Assembly (NCBI RefSeq): GCF_023206215.1
Contig: NZ_CP065800.1
Location: 2,480,001 to 2,544,000, forward strand
Reading direction: 5' to 3'
From: Butyrivibrio fibrisolvens
GTDB taxonomy: Bacteria; Bacillota; Clostridia; Lachnospirales; Lachnospiraceae
Length of the DNA: 64,000 nt
The notes beneath the pieces are model-generated. The model saw only the letters and a program-made list of their open reading frames with translations, had not been told where the DNA came from and ran no database searches. Both the position numbers and the translations under genes were made by a program. The first letter of the stretch is position 1, and the number at the start of each line of letters is the position of its first letter. Below are positions 9,551 through 18,237 of the stretch, piece after piece.

Positions 9551-9651
9551 CACATAGGTCTTATATGGGAATAAAATCCGGTATGCGGGCATCTTCCTAA
9601 GGCGAGTATTTTAGCCTTAATAGAACTTGCTGGTATATCTTTTGACCTGTG
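9551..9651 (+). promoter_or_regulatory. Structured leader of the purine permease gene, class unknown
   Basis: CACATAGGTC (9551-9560) pairs with GACCTGTG (9644-9651; AGGTC/GACCT plus CAC/GTG), closing an approximately 100-nt domain. Inside are AAGGC/GCCTT (9599-9603 with 9614-9618) and a weaker CCG/CGG stem (9578-9588). A purine riboswitch would be expected before such a permease, but the conserved junction words of that class (TTTCTACC, CCGTAAA, GACTA) are absent, so I cannot assign it. The gene's ribosome binding site lies about 30 bp downstream. Confidence 0.5.
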
Positions 9652-9694
9652 ATCAGTTAAGGAATAAATCTCACACAAAAGGGAGGAGAGATTC

Positions 9695-11062
9695 ATGCTT
9701 GAAAAAATATTCAAGCTCAAAGAGCATGGGACAACTGTCAAAACAGAGATACTGGCAGGTCTCACAACATTTCTTGCTATGGCCTATATTCTGGCTGTAA
9801 ATCCATCCATTCTTGGAACTGTAATGGATCCAAACGGTGTATTTATCGCAACAGCGATTGCATCAGCGCTTGCAACTTTTTTTATGGCGTTCATCGCTAA
9901 CTATCCTATAGCACTTTCTGCAGGCCTTGGACTTAATGCATATTTTGCATATACAGTATGCCTTGGCGAACTTGCAGACATGGGAGAAAATGCGTTTACA
10001 GTTTGTCTTACAGCAGTACTTGTAGAGGGCCTTGTATTCATCGCATTGTCTGCATTTAAGTTCCGTGAGCAGATCATAAACGGTATACCTCAGAACCTTA
10101 AAAATGGTATATCTGCAGGTATCGGTCTTTTTGTAGCATTTATCGGTCTTCAGGGCGCAGGTATCGTTATCAACAGCGATGCTACTCTTGTAGATCTTGG
10201 TGACTTCTCTACACCTCAGGTTGTATTGTCACTTGTAGGCTTTATAATCATCGTGGTTCTTACAAGCCTTAACATCCCAGGATCAGTACTTATCGGAATC
10301 ATCGTCACATGGATCCTTGGAATGTGTGCACAGACTACAGGCTGGTATGTTGTTGATGAGAACAATCTGAGCCTTTTCCCGAATTTTTCAAATGGTCTTG
10401 TTAACTTCTCGGGACTTGCTAATACTGCCTTTAAGTTTAACTTCCCTTGGGTAGCTTCTCACATGGTTCAGTTTATAGCTATTACTTTCAGCTTCCTGTT
10501 CGTAGATCTCTTCGATACAGTTGGAACAGTAGTAGGTGTAGCTGATAAGGCAGGACTTCTTGACAAGGATGGCAAGCTTCCAAGAGTTGGTAAGGTATTC
10601 ATGTCAGATGCTCTTGGCACCACAATTGGTGCATGCCTTGGTACATCTACAGTTACAAGTTTCGTAGAGTCAAGTGCCGGCGTAGCAGCAGGTGGTCGTA
10701 CAGGTCTTACAGCACTTACAACAGGTGTTATGTTCCTGGTTGCTATGTTCTTATCACCGGTATTTCTTGCAATTCCTTCATTTGCAACAGCTCCGGCTCT
10801 TGTATATGTTGGAATGCTCATGGTAACTTCTATCAAGAAGATTGAATTCGACGGAGATATCGCTGACAGCGCAGGCGCATACATGGCACTTCTTATCATG
10901 CCTCTTACATATTCTATCGCTAACGGTATCATGTTCGGTATCCTTACATGGGTTATCGTAAAGGTATTTGAGAAAAAAGCTAAAGACATATCACCTATCA
11001 TGTGGATCATCTTTGCATTGTTCCTTCTTAGGATCGTAACACTTGTAACTAACTTCAGATAA
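9695..11062 (+). CDS. Guanine/hypoxanthine permease, AzgA/PbuG-like
   Basis: Integral membrane purine importer of the NCS2-related AzgA-like family. The 455 residues form roughly a dozen hydrophobic segments. Family signatures seen are TEILAGLTTFLAMAYILAVN at the N-terminus, SAGLGLNAYFAYTV, FVDLFDTVGTVVGVADKAG and the GTSTVTSFVESSAGVAAGG segment, which is very characteristic. ATG is preceded by GGGAGGAGAG. It is transcribed alone, between the structured leader and a strong terminator. The exact purine is inferred from family, not seen. Confidence 0.93.
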   Translation: MLEKIFKLKEHGTTVKTEILAGLTTFLAMAYILAVNPSILGTVMDPNGVFIATAIASALATFFMAFIANYPIALSAGLGLNAYFAYTVCLGELADMGENAFTVCLTAVLVEGLVFIALSAFKFREQIINGIPQNLKNGISAGIGLFVAFIGLQGAGIVINSDATLVDLGDFSTPQVVLSLVGFIIIVVLTSLNIPGSVLIGIIVTWILGMCAQTTGWYVVDENNLSLFPNFSNGLVNFSGLANTAFKFNFPWVASHMVQFIAITFSFLFVDLFDTVGTVVGVADKAGLLDKDGKLPRVGKVFMSDALGTTIGACLGTSTVTSFVESSAGVAAGGRTGLTALTTGVMFLVAMFLSPVFLAIPSFATAPALVYVGMLMVTSIKKIEFDGDIADSAGAYMALLIMPLTYSIANGIMFGILTWVIVKVFEKKAKDISPIMWIIFALFLLRIVTLVTNFR

Positions 11063-11075
11063 TAATGTAACCAGT

Positions 11076-11112
11076 CAGGAAGCGCAGTGATATGCTGCGC
11101 TTCCTGTTTTTT
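11076..11112 (+). terminator. Terminator after the purine permease
   Basis: CAGGAAGCGCAG pairs perfectly with CTGCGCTTCCTG around a 7-nt loop, followed by six T. Confidence 0.95.
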
Positions 11113-11239
11113 ATAATTAGGAATTTTGGGGTTAGTAAGGTGTTACTGCTTAAAACTTATCTGGAGATAAAAGATCGTTATATTACACTTGGTAAGTTTT
11201 TAGAAGGGGTTAAAAGGGCCAAGAAGTGTGAAAATCCGC

Positions 11240-11268
11240 TTGCATCTTGAACGATTCAATGCTAGAAT
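11240..11268 (+). promoter_or_regulatory. Promoter of tRNA-Gly
   Basis: TTGCAT (11240-11245), a 17-bp spacer and TAGAAT (11263-11268), ending about 10 bp before the mature tRNA. Confidence 0.7.
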
Positions 11269-11278
11269 TAAATACGTT

Positions 11279-11349
11279 GCAGATGTAGTTCATCGGTAGA
11301 ATATCAGCTTCCCAAGCTGAGGAGGCGGGTTCGATTCCCGTCATCTGCT
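11279..11349 (+). tRNA. tRNA-Gly (anticodon CCC)
   Basis: Full cloverleaf: acceptor GCAGATG pairs with CATCTGC, anticodon stem TCAGC/GCTGA carries loop TTCCCAA with anticodon CCC, and the T arm has GCGGG-TTCGATT-CCCGT. Position 71 (T) is the discriminator. CCA is not encoded. It reads GGG glycine codons. Confidence 0.95.
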
Positions 11350-11409
11350 TATTTAGGGCCGTGGTTAGATAAGCGGAAAGATATCAAAAGAAACATTACC
11401 TATTGTATA

Positions 11410-11468
11410 AAAAAGCTCCCATCCGGTAGAACAATTTAAAGCTTGCCTACAGGATGAGAGCTTATTTT
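11410..11468. terminator. Two-way terminator between tRNA-Gly and mscL
   Basis: An AAGCTC/GAGCTT, CATCC/GGATG and GGTAG/CTACA stem system with A-rich sequence on the left and TTATTTTT on the right, so it can stop transcription on both strands (tRNA on plus, mscL on minus). Confidence 0.75.
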
Positions 11469-11478
11469 TGTAATTGGG

Positions 11479-11946
11479 TTATGCTACATCAGAAGTGCAG
11501 TGAGGGCACTTGGTAGCATCCTTGTTAATCTCTGATTTGCAGTAAGGGCAGATTTTTACAGGCTTTGGAGCTTCTTCCTTCTTCTTGCCAATCTTGTCAT
11601 GAAGCTTGTTCATGCTGCGAACAAGGAGGAAGATAACGATAGCCATCAGCAGGAAGTTGATAACAACAGTGATGAATGTACCGTAGTTAAGAGTAGCGCC
11701 GCCGGCTTCCTTGGCTGCTTCTAGAGTAGCATAATCATTGCCATCAAGTGATATGAAGTAGTTATTGAAGTCAATTCCGCCTGTGATAGCACTTATAACC
11801 GGCATGATGATGTCATTTACAAGTGAATTGATAATGCTCTGGAATGCGCCACCGATGATAACACCGACTGCAAGGTCCATAACATTACCACGCATTATGA
11901 ATTCCTGAAACTCCGCAACAACCCCTTTTTTCTTTTCTTCTGCCAT
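11479..11946 (-). CDS. mscL: Large-conductance mechanosensitive channel with C-terminal zinc ribbon
   Basis: Pressure-relief channel of the cytoplasmic membrane. Residues 1 to about 115 are typical MscL: an amphipathic N-terminal helix ([20 protein letters not shown]), a first membrane helix with GGAF, a periplasmic loop, and a second helix [19 protein letters not shown]. Unusual is the end: after the usual charged cytoplasmic helix, the protein (155 residues; E. coli MscL has 136) continues into CPYC-12 residues-CPHC, a four-cysteine zinc ribbon. Some other Firmicutes MscL carry similar tails as far as I recall. ATG follows a GGAGGC site. Monocistronic. Confidence 0.93.
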   Translation of the reverse strand: MAEEKKKGVVAEFQEFIMRGNVMDLAVGVIIGGAFQSIINSLVNDIIMPVISAITGGIDFNNYFISLDGNDYATLEAAKEAGGATLNYGTFITVVINFLLMAIVIFLLVRSMNKLHDKIGKKKEEAPKPVKICPYCKSEINKDATKCPHCTSDVA

Positions 11947-12132
11947 AGTAGCCTCCTTTGTAGATGTGTGAAAAAGTATATTGAATATAAGATTTTGTTT
12001 TAATAAGCATTGATTATTTATGCATATCAGTGCTTATTAGTACATTAATAATTTTACAAAAAGTATACCACATATCTAACCTAATGTCGCAAGCTTCATC
12101 AATTTGGGTTTGAAAATGAAACACTATCATGC

Positions 12133-14244
12133 CTATAATTCAAGATAATCTTTTTGTGCCTTGACTTCATCAGGTACTTCAAATCCGCCTTTTTCTATCT
12201 TGGTAAAAACATTTTCAAGAGTGTGCATTGCAGTTGCGTTCTTGGTATCGAAGGTTTTGACAAGGTCCCCGTACTGCGGGCTTGAAGTCATTTTTTCTCT
12301 TAATTCCTTGGAGAAAGGGCAATAGGCAAAAAGTATCTGTCTTGCAATTTTGTTAAGTCTAAGAGAACCTGTTCTTTCGAATTTCATATAAGTTATATAA
12401 TCGGACATGAAAACCTGATTATAGTGATTCGAATATTTCTTGAGCTGTTCGTATAGTTTCTCTTTTTGATCTTCTGTAAGCATGCGGTTCTTCTTGTAGA
12501 ACTGGAGATAGTCACAGTACTCAGAGGTGAGTGACGGATCGGTTACATCATTCCAGTGTATGCCTTGTATGGTCTTGCACATCTCCCATCTGTAATCGGC
12601 AAAACCTTGAAGGAGAGTGTCACTAAGCTCTGAAGAATGGAAGATTGAGATGCAGTATCTGGCCGGTGTATCTCTTTTTCTGCCTTCGATTTCCTGCCAT
12701 AGGGAGATCCTGGATCCGCAGTTTGGCAAAAGAATGAAATAGGGCATTACCTCTTTTGCATAAGTGAAAGTATTTAGGCCAATCGAGGGATTAGAATACA
12801 TTACATTTCGGTAGAAGATGGTATAGTCATCGGATTTGAGCGCATCGACCTGACTTTGCAAAAGGTCGCTTCTAAGGAAGGCATCCGGAAGAGGCTTGGT
12901 AATGTTGGCTTCATCAAATACCGGAACGAAGGCAGAGGCTCTTCCAAATGTAACACGGTTACTAAGCATGAAAAGGTTACCAATCTCGAAGTCAAGCTTA
13001 GCATCTGCATCTTCTAAAAGTTCATTCATTTTTTCTTCAGTGATATTACCTTGAGACTTCTGCTCATTAAGGTAACCCTGATAGTCAAGATTGAATTCAT
13101 TCCTTGATGGAACGACCTGGCCTTCGTATATCATCTCCAGCCATTCTGGCATGGTGAAGATATGTCCGCCGGGATCAGGACTATATGATTTCATGATGCG
13201 ATATAAGGTGGCTGTCTGCTCGGCTGATACCAGATCTTCGTGACAATAACCGAACATCAGGAACATATGCACAACATCAGGAACCAGCGATTCAGACAGG
13301 CTTGCAAGAAATACAGCTTTATAAACCTTGTAGAAATGAGTTGCAACATCCCTTCGAACTTTCCTGTATTCATCTGAGAAGGCATCTGTTACAGTAGATG
13401 AAGCGTAGGCGCGTACAGAGTCTGCAAATGCTTCTCCAATCTCCGGATCTACATTTCCAAAGGCAAGGAGAGTATTAAGAACATCTTTAAATTCAGGAAC
13501 TGTATCAGGACTTTCTTCACCGCCGTTCATGATCTGGTCAGCTTTGGACTTGATAGTTGAAAAGGCAGAACGGAATGCAGCAGTTTCTTTTAGAAGAGTC
13601 TTGGAATATCTGAGTATTTCAAAAGAATATTGGCACAGTGAATTAAGGTACTGTACGCAGGTCAGTATCATAGCTACGTCTATATCTATATTTATAGTAT
13701 AGAAAGCTTTGCGAAGAGCAGCGTCGTTATCAAGGATGGCATTAACATAGGATATCCGCCAGTTAGGCGCAAGCTTTATATCAGGAAGCGGCGACTGATT
13801 CAGAACTTCCGGATACGCTTTTAACTGGGTGCCTGTTATGGTGCAAAGAGAAGGATACTGCTCATAGTCAGCCATTAGATCTTTGTATAGGGCAGACGCT
13901 TCTTCTAACTGTTTATGGCAGGCATCAAGAGCTATCTGATAAGATCTGTATACGTTGGACACAAGTATTGGTGCGATCTTGGGATTAGCTTTGATCACGC
14001 TTATAAGATCTTCTATACGGGTGAAAGGATATGAAGCGATGGTGGCATCAGTCTGCGCCTGATAAGTAAACATATAATTATCGCCCGGAGTCTCCGGAAG
14101 ACCGCAGATAGTACCCCCTTTAAGGACTATACTTATTCCATCATTGAATACATTGATCTCACCTTTAGATATAATATCTATAGTCTGGACGGGAGAACCT
14201 TGCGCGTGTAGAGTCTGACCCTTTTTGAGCTCGATTATCTGCAT
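12133..14244 (-). CDS. Large protein with N-terminal cyclic-nucleotide-binding-like domain, function unknown
   Basis: 703 residues. The first about 110 resemble the Crp/cNMP-binding beta-barrel fold (KKGQTLHAQGSPVQTIDIIS, KGEINVF, GGTICGLPE, then a short helix region), as in CRP-like regulators. The remainder has no helix-turn-helix, membrane segment or enzyme motif that I recognise; it is acidic, predicted helical and continuous to the end. The cAMP phosphate-binding arginine motif is not evident, so ligand binding is uncertain. The ATG is 180 bp from the large palindrome at 14425, from which it is transcribed away. The spacer contains a small CACGT-AAAA-ACGTG hairpin. Real gene by length and codon character; role unknown. 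Confidence 0.75.
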   Translation of the reverse strand: MQIIELKKGQTLHAQGSPVQTIDIISKGEINVFNDGISIVLKGGTICGLPETPGDNYMFTYQAQTDATIASYPFTRIEDLISVIKANPKIAPILVSNVYRSYQIALDACHKQLEEASALYKDLMADYEQYPSLCTITGTQLKAYPEVLNQSPLPDIKLAPNWRISYVNAILDNDAALRKAFYTINIDIDVAMILTCVQYLNSLCQYSFEILRYSKTLLKETAAFRSAFSTIKSKADQIMNGGEESPDTVPEFKDVLNTLLAFGNVDPEIGEAFADSVRAYASSTVTDAFSDEYRKVRRDVATHFYKVYKAVFLASLSESLVPDVVHMFLMFGYCHEDLVSAEQTATLYRIMKSYSPDPGGHIFTMPEWLEMIYEGQVVPSRNEFNLDYQGYLNEQKSQGNITEEKMNELLEDADAKLDFEIGNLFMLSNRVTFGRASAFVPVFDEANITKPLPDAFLRSDLLQSQVDALKSDDYTIFYRNVMYSNPSIGLNTFTYAKEVMPYFILLPNCGSRISLWQEIEGRKRDTPARYCISIFHSSELSDTLLQGFADYRWEMCKTIQGIHWNDVTDPSLTSEYCDYLQFYKKNRMLTEDQKEKLYEQLKKYSNHYNQVFMSDYITYMKFERTGSLRLNKIARQILFAYCPFSKELREKMTSSPQYGDLVKTFDTKNATAMHTLENVFTKIEKGGFEVPDEVKAQKDYLEL

Positions 14245-14424
14245 ACTGGACCTCGTATTAGAATATAATCACTTATGATATATATTTCTTATCATTGCGG
14301 TAGCCTATACAAGCATAGCACGTAAAAACGTGTACAAATTAGTGATGTAATAATTATACCATAGATGCACCGGCATGATATACTGATTATGGTCGCTCCT
14401 TGAGCGATGTTGAAATAAATACAA

Positions 14425-14715
14425 AGACTTCCTGCTTTGGTGGCGGGGGATAATCGGAGGCTCTGGTAAGGAAGGCAGAATATAAATTATTTACACGCTT
14501 TTAATTGTTTTATAAAAATTCATGAGCGTGATAGATGGAGTTTTTTATTCTGCCCGGGGTCCACATGCCCCCGCGCAGCGAGTTTGGACCCCAGAATAAA
14601 AAGCTTCAGATATCATGCCATGAATTTATAAAACAGTTAATGCGTGGAAATAATTTATATTCTGCCTTCCTTGCCAGAGCCTCCGATTATCCCCCGCCAC
14701 CAAAGCAGGAAGTCT
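14425..14715. repeat. Giant palindrome A (291 bp)
   Basis: Left arm 14425-14498 and right arm 14642-14715 are inverted copies agreeing at 72 of 74 positions; one of the two differences still gives a G-U pair in a plus-strand RNA. Between them lies a 140-bp core (14501-14640) that is itself largely self-complementary, with GGGGTCCA/TGGACCCC at the tip around a loop containing CAGCGAGTT. As RNA or cruciform DNA the whole forms one long hairpin. The core recurs in opposite orientation at 21118-21258; the arms do not. The element ends 5 bp before the earliest start codon of the flippase gene. No ORF in it looks coding. Confidence 0.9.
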
Positions 14716-14719
14716 ATAA

Positions 14720-15967
14720 ATGATGGGATGCAAGTTTATGAAGACTTCAGGTTCTTTTTGTGTTAGGAGGATATTTAAGGATTCGATACTTAGTATTGTG
14801 GCACTACTTCTTATGAATTTGGTGCTCCAGTTCATAGTATATCCTTTTTGGAATAAAATATATGGCAATGATATATACGGAAGTATTGTATATGTTATGT
14901 CTTTTGTTAACATATTTGGAGTTGCTGTAGGATCTGCTGTCAATTATGCAAGGATGGCAGAATCTGCTGACAGAGATACTAAGGGAAGTGATTATCTTAC
15001 CATAGTCTTCATCTTAGGAATTGCAGGCTCTATCGCGACTTTTGGCGCTGCCTTTTTGGGCAAAGCAGGTATGGACCTTGTTACATCACTTCTTGCTGGA
15101 ACGCTTTGTTTTCTGACTGTTCTTAGATTCTATAGTGATGTTGAGTATAGATTATATCTTAATTATAAGGGATATTTTCTATATTATGCGCTTGTAAGTA
15201 TAGGATATCTTCTGGGCCTTATGGTCATGAGGGTGACTGGGATATGGCCTCTTGCCCTTATACCCGGCGAGATCTTAGGTCTATTGTATGTGAAGATAAA
15301 GGGAAGTGTCCTTTCAGATAAGCTTTTTGATAAGAGTATATACTATAAAGAGAATCTTCATACGATGCTGATGCTGATAATAACTAATCTTATCAGTAAT
15401 ATTATCTTCAACGGCGATAGACTCCTTCTTATGAACCTTGTAAGCGCCGGAGCAGTGACTACATATTATATTGCGTCGCTTGTAGGTAAGACCATGACGC
15501 TTATTACTACGCCTCTTAACAGCGTCATAATAGGTTATCTTGCAAGATACAAGGGACAGTTTTCTAAAATGCATGTCAGGCTGCTATTTATTATGACTAT
15601 GGGCATTATAATATTGTTCTCGCTTTTAAGTGTCCCCGGATCCTATATAGTAGTATATCTATTGTATACAAAAGAGCTGGAGGCAGTCAGCAGGTACTTT
15701 CTGATAGCAGGAGCAGCGCAGGTCATATATTTTGTTTCTAATGTAGTCACGACAGTACTATTAAGACTTGCCAAGGCTGATTATCAGCTTATTATCAATA
15801 TAGCTTACGGCATCGTATTTTTGGCATTATGCATACCGACAGCCTGGATATACGGGATTACCGGCTTTTGCATAGCTATACTGATCGTAAATATATACAG
15901 ATACGTTTTTGCAATAGGTCTATGCTATAAAAGCTGCCATGACAATATTGTGAAGGAAAAAAGATAA
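14720..15967 (+). CDS. Polysaccharide flippase-like membrane protein
   Basis: About 415 residues with 11-12 hydrophobic segments and positively charged connecting loops, resembling Wzx/MurJ-type oligosaccharide flippases of the MOP superfamily, which move lipid-linked sugars across the membrane. The N-terminal pattern (a short basic start followed by NLVLQFIVYPFWNKIYG) fits that family. Start uncertain: ATG 14720, 14723 or 14738 are all possible; none has a strong ribosome binding site, and the first is just outside palindrome A. The next gene is licD, which suggests a role in surface polysaccharide or teichoic acid decoration. No glycosyltransferases or polymerase lie nearby, so the partner pathway is unseen. 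Confidence 0.75.
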   Translation: MMGCKFMKTSGSFCVRRIFKDSILSIVALLLMNLVLQFIVYPFWNKIYGNDIYGSIVYVMSFVNIFGVAVGSAVNYARMAESADRDTKGSDYLTIVFILGIAGSIATFGAAFLGKAGMDLVTSLLAGTLCFLTVLRFYSDVEYRLYLNYKGYFLYYALVSIGYLLGLMVMRVTGIWPLALIPGEILGLLYVKIKGSVLSDKLFDKSIYYKENLHTMLMLIITNLISNIIFNGDRLLLMNLVSAGAVTTYYIASLVGKTMTLITTPLNSVIIGYLARYKGQFSKMHVRLLFIMTMGIIILFSLLSVPGSYIVVYLLYTKELEAVSRYFLIAGAAQVIYFVSNVVTTVLLRLAKADYQLIINIAYGIVFLALCIPTAWIYGITGFCIAILIVNIYRYVFAIGLCYKSCHDNIVKEKR

Positions 15968-16051
15968 GTTTGAAAGTGTTCTTGTTTTGAACCCGGATTG
16001 GTGACGCGAGCAAGCAGGTATTGCCAGTTTGCTCGCGATATGAGGTTGAGA
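15967..16051 (+). repeat. Ribosome-site repeat module before licD
   Basis: Starts in the stop codon of the flippase gene with AGTTTGAAAGTG, continues through GATTGGTGACGCGAG, and ends in CTCGCGATATGAGGTTGAG. GCGAGCAA pairs perfectly with TTGCTCGC in a hairpin directly before the GAGGTT ribosome binding site. Related copies precede gpsA, yraN and the gene at 63878. Confidence 0.75.
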
Positions 16052-16060
16052 AATTCAGTA

Positions 16061-16957
16061 ATGGAAAATAGTTTAAAATATATAGAAAAAATCCATGAAT
16101 CTAATAAAGCTATGCTTGATGAAGTGAACAGGATCTGCAAGGCTCATGATATCAAATATTATCTCCACGGAGGGACACTTCTTGGCGCAGCAAGGCATCA
16201 GGACTTTATCCCCTGGGACGATGACATAGATATCATCATGCCACGTTCTGAGTATGAGAAGCTCAAAGCTGTTTTTGACAAAGAGGCGGATAAAAGATTT
16301 AAGTTTATCGCTGATGACGGCTATGATCAGTTTTTTGATTTTATCAGTAAGATAGCAGATACATCCGTAACCTATGAACATACATCTTATGGTGATGAAG
16401 ATTTCTATGAGGGGAGATTCTCTCATCCAACGCTTGATTTCTTCGTGCTTGATGAAGCGGGCAAGGGGCATAAGTGGCAGCTTATAAGGCTCAAACTCTT
16501 GTATGCTCTTGCAATGGGACATAGGAAGCATATCAATTATGACAAGTTTAAAGGCCCTATGAAGGTAGTAGCATATATCTTGTCTGGGATTGGTAAGTGC
16601 ATACCTTATAAGAAGATAGCAGGGCATTACCATAAGATTGCTATGGAAGCAGATAAAAGGCGTACAGGCAACGCAAGATCTTATAAAAAGAAATACGGTA
16701 ACCAAGTATCTGCGAGTACCTGGTCAGACGATTCTTTTTATTTTATATCTAACGAGCAGCCTCATCCGCATTACTGGGGACTTCTTTTTCCAAAGAAATG
16801 GTTTGAAGAAGATTTTACGCTTACTATAAGGAAAGAGCAGTATCCTGCAAGTAAATATTATGATGAATGGCTGACTATGGTATATGGCAACTGGCGAAGC
16901 CTTCCGCCAAAGGATCAGCAAAAGCCTCAGCATGTGGTGAGAATCTCACAGGGCTGA
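16061..16957 (+). CDS. LicD-family phosphotransferase
   Basis: Member of the LicD/nucleotidyltransferase-like family; characterised members transfer phosphocholine or similar groups onto teichoic acids or other surface glycans. Diagnostic motifs: YLHGGTLLGAARHQDFIPWD followed directly by DDIDIIMP, the acidic metal site. About 298 residues. The frame is open from 15998, but ATG 16061 is chosen: GAGGTTGAG sits 12 bases before it, at the same place in the repeat module as in the other copies, and the family's first helix then begins at once. Neighbour of a flippase, so probably surface-glycan modification. The transferred group cannot be read from the sequence. Confidence 0.85.
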   Translation: MENSLKYIEKIHESNKAMLDEVNRICKAHDIKYYLHGGTLLGAARHQDFIPWDDDIDIIMPRSEYEKLKAVFDKEADKRFKFIADDGYDQFFDFISKIADTSVTYEHTSYGDEDFYEGRFSHPTLDFFVLDEAGKGHKWQLIRLKLLYALAMGHRKHINYDKFKGPMKVVAYILSGIGKCIPYKKIAGHYHKIAMEADKRRTGNARSYKKKYGNQVSASTWSDDSFYFISNEQPHPHYWGLLFPKKWFEEDFTLTIRKEQYPASKYYDEWLTMVYGNWRSLPPKDQQKPQHVVRISQG

Positions 16958-17163
16958 GTAAAAATAAATTGCTTGAAATTTATAATATATGAGTTATTAT
17001 GTAATCTGGTGTATATTTATGCTGGATTTATGCTAAGATATACATGCTTTAACTTGGGATAGACGCAGAGTTTTCTCTATCTGTCTGTGCAGGCGGCATT
17101 TGGGTTATGCAGCTGTTTTGAGAAGACTTCGTTTTTAATATTTGTATAGCCGGAGGAGTAGAA

Positions 17164-18237
17164 TTGGCCAAGGAACTTATAAGACTTGAACATATATCTA
17201 AATCATATGATGGAAATATGATTCTGGATGATCTTAATCTCAGTATTCATGAGAATTCATTTGTTACTATATTGGGACCTTCAGGATGTGGTAAGACTAC
17301 AACACTGCGTATTATAGGCGGTTTTGAAAGTCCTGATCAGGGCCGCGTTATTTTTGACGGTCAGGATATAACTAATATTGCACCTAATAAAAGACAGCTC
17401 AACACTGTCTTTCAGAAGTATGCCCTTTTTACACATATGGACATCGCCCAGAACATTGCCTTTGGTCTTAAGATTAAGAATAAGACGGATGCTTATATCA
17501 AGGATAAGATCAAGTATGCTCTTAAACTTGTAAATCTTGAGGGCTATGAGCATCGTATGCCGGAATCACTTTCCGGTGGTCAGCAGCAGAGGATCGCTAT
17601 AGCAAGAGCTATTGTTAATGAGCCTAAGGTGCTTCTTCTTGATGAGCCTTTGGGCGCTCTTGATTTAAAACTCAGACAGGACATGCAATACGAGCTTATA
17701 AGACTTAAAAATGAGCTCGGGATCACTTTCATATATGTAACTCATGATCAGGAAGAGGCTCTTACCATGTCTGATCATATCGTAGTTATGAATCAGGGAT
17801 ATATCCAGCAGGAAGGCTCTCCTGAGAAGATCTACAACGAGCCGGAGAATGCCTTTGTTGCTGACTTTATAGGTGATAGTAACATCATCCATGCAACCAT
17901 GGTTCAGGACAAGCTTGTAAGGATCCTTGGGGCCAACTTCCCTTGCGTTGATACAGGATTTGGTACTAACGCTCCTGTAGATGTAGTTATAAGACCTGAA
18001 GACGTAGAGCTTGTAAAAAGAGGTAGCGGTATCCTTCCGGGAGTAGTAACACATGTCATATTCAAGGGTGTTCACTATGAGATGGAAGTAGAAGCAGGCG
18101 GATTTGAATGGCTTGTTCACTCTACACGTATGGCTCAGATTGGTGATGAAGTAGATATAACAGTAGATCCTTTTAACATACAGGTTATGAATGTTCCTGC
18201 TTCAGAGGATGAGGAGGCTATTGAAATAGATGTTTAA
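17164..18237 (+). CDS. potA: Spermidine/putrescine ABC transporter ATPase
   Basis: ATP-hydrolysing subunit of a polyamine importer. 357 residues: an ABC domain (1 to about 240) with Walker [10 protein letters not shown], signature [14 protein letters not shown], Walker [12 protein letters not shown] and the switch histidine in [10 protein letters not shown], then a C-terminal TOBE regulatory domain with [11 protein letters not shown]. Start is TTG at 17164, supported by GGAGGAG seven bases upstream; no better ATG exists. The 206-bp leader from 16958 has a short hairpin-forming stretch but no class I recognise. Its stop codon overlaps the potB start. Confidence 0.94.
   Translation: MAKELIRLEHISKSYDGNMILDDLNLSIHENSFVTILGPSGCGKTTTLRIIGGFESPDQGRVIFDGQDITNIAPNKRQLNTVFQKYALFTHMDIAQNIAFGLKIKNKTDAYIKDKIKYALKLVNLEGYEHRMPESLSGGQQQRIAIARAIVNEPKVLLLDEPLGALDLKLRQDMQYELIRLKNELGITFIYVTHDQEEALTMSDHIVVMNQGYIQQEGSPEKIYNEPENAFVADFIGDSNIIHATMVQDKLVRILGANFPCVDTGFGTNAPVDVVIRPEDVELVKRGSGILPGVVTHVIFKGVHYEMEVEAGGFEWLVHSTRMAQIGDEVDITVDPFNIQVMNVPASEDEEAIEIDV

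Noticed and set aside
9541..9694. Canonical guanine riboswitch before the purine permease
   Set aside because: Expected from the gene, but the conserved TTTCTACC, CCGTAAA and GACTA words are missing.
10468..11010. 180-residue open frame on the minus strand opposite the purine permease
   Set aside because: Pure shadow of a well-supported membrane protein gene; no ribosome binding site.
14535..14723. 62-residue open frame in palindrome A
   Set aside because: It lies wholly in the hairpin, so the two arms would encode mirror sequence; no family match.
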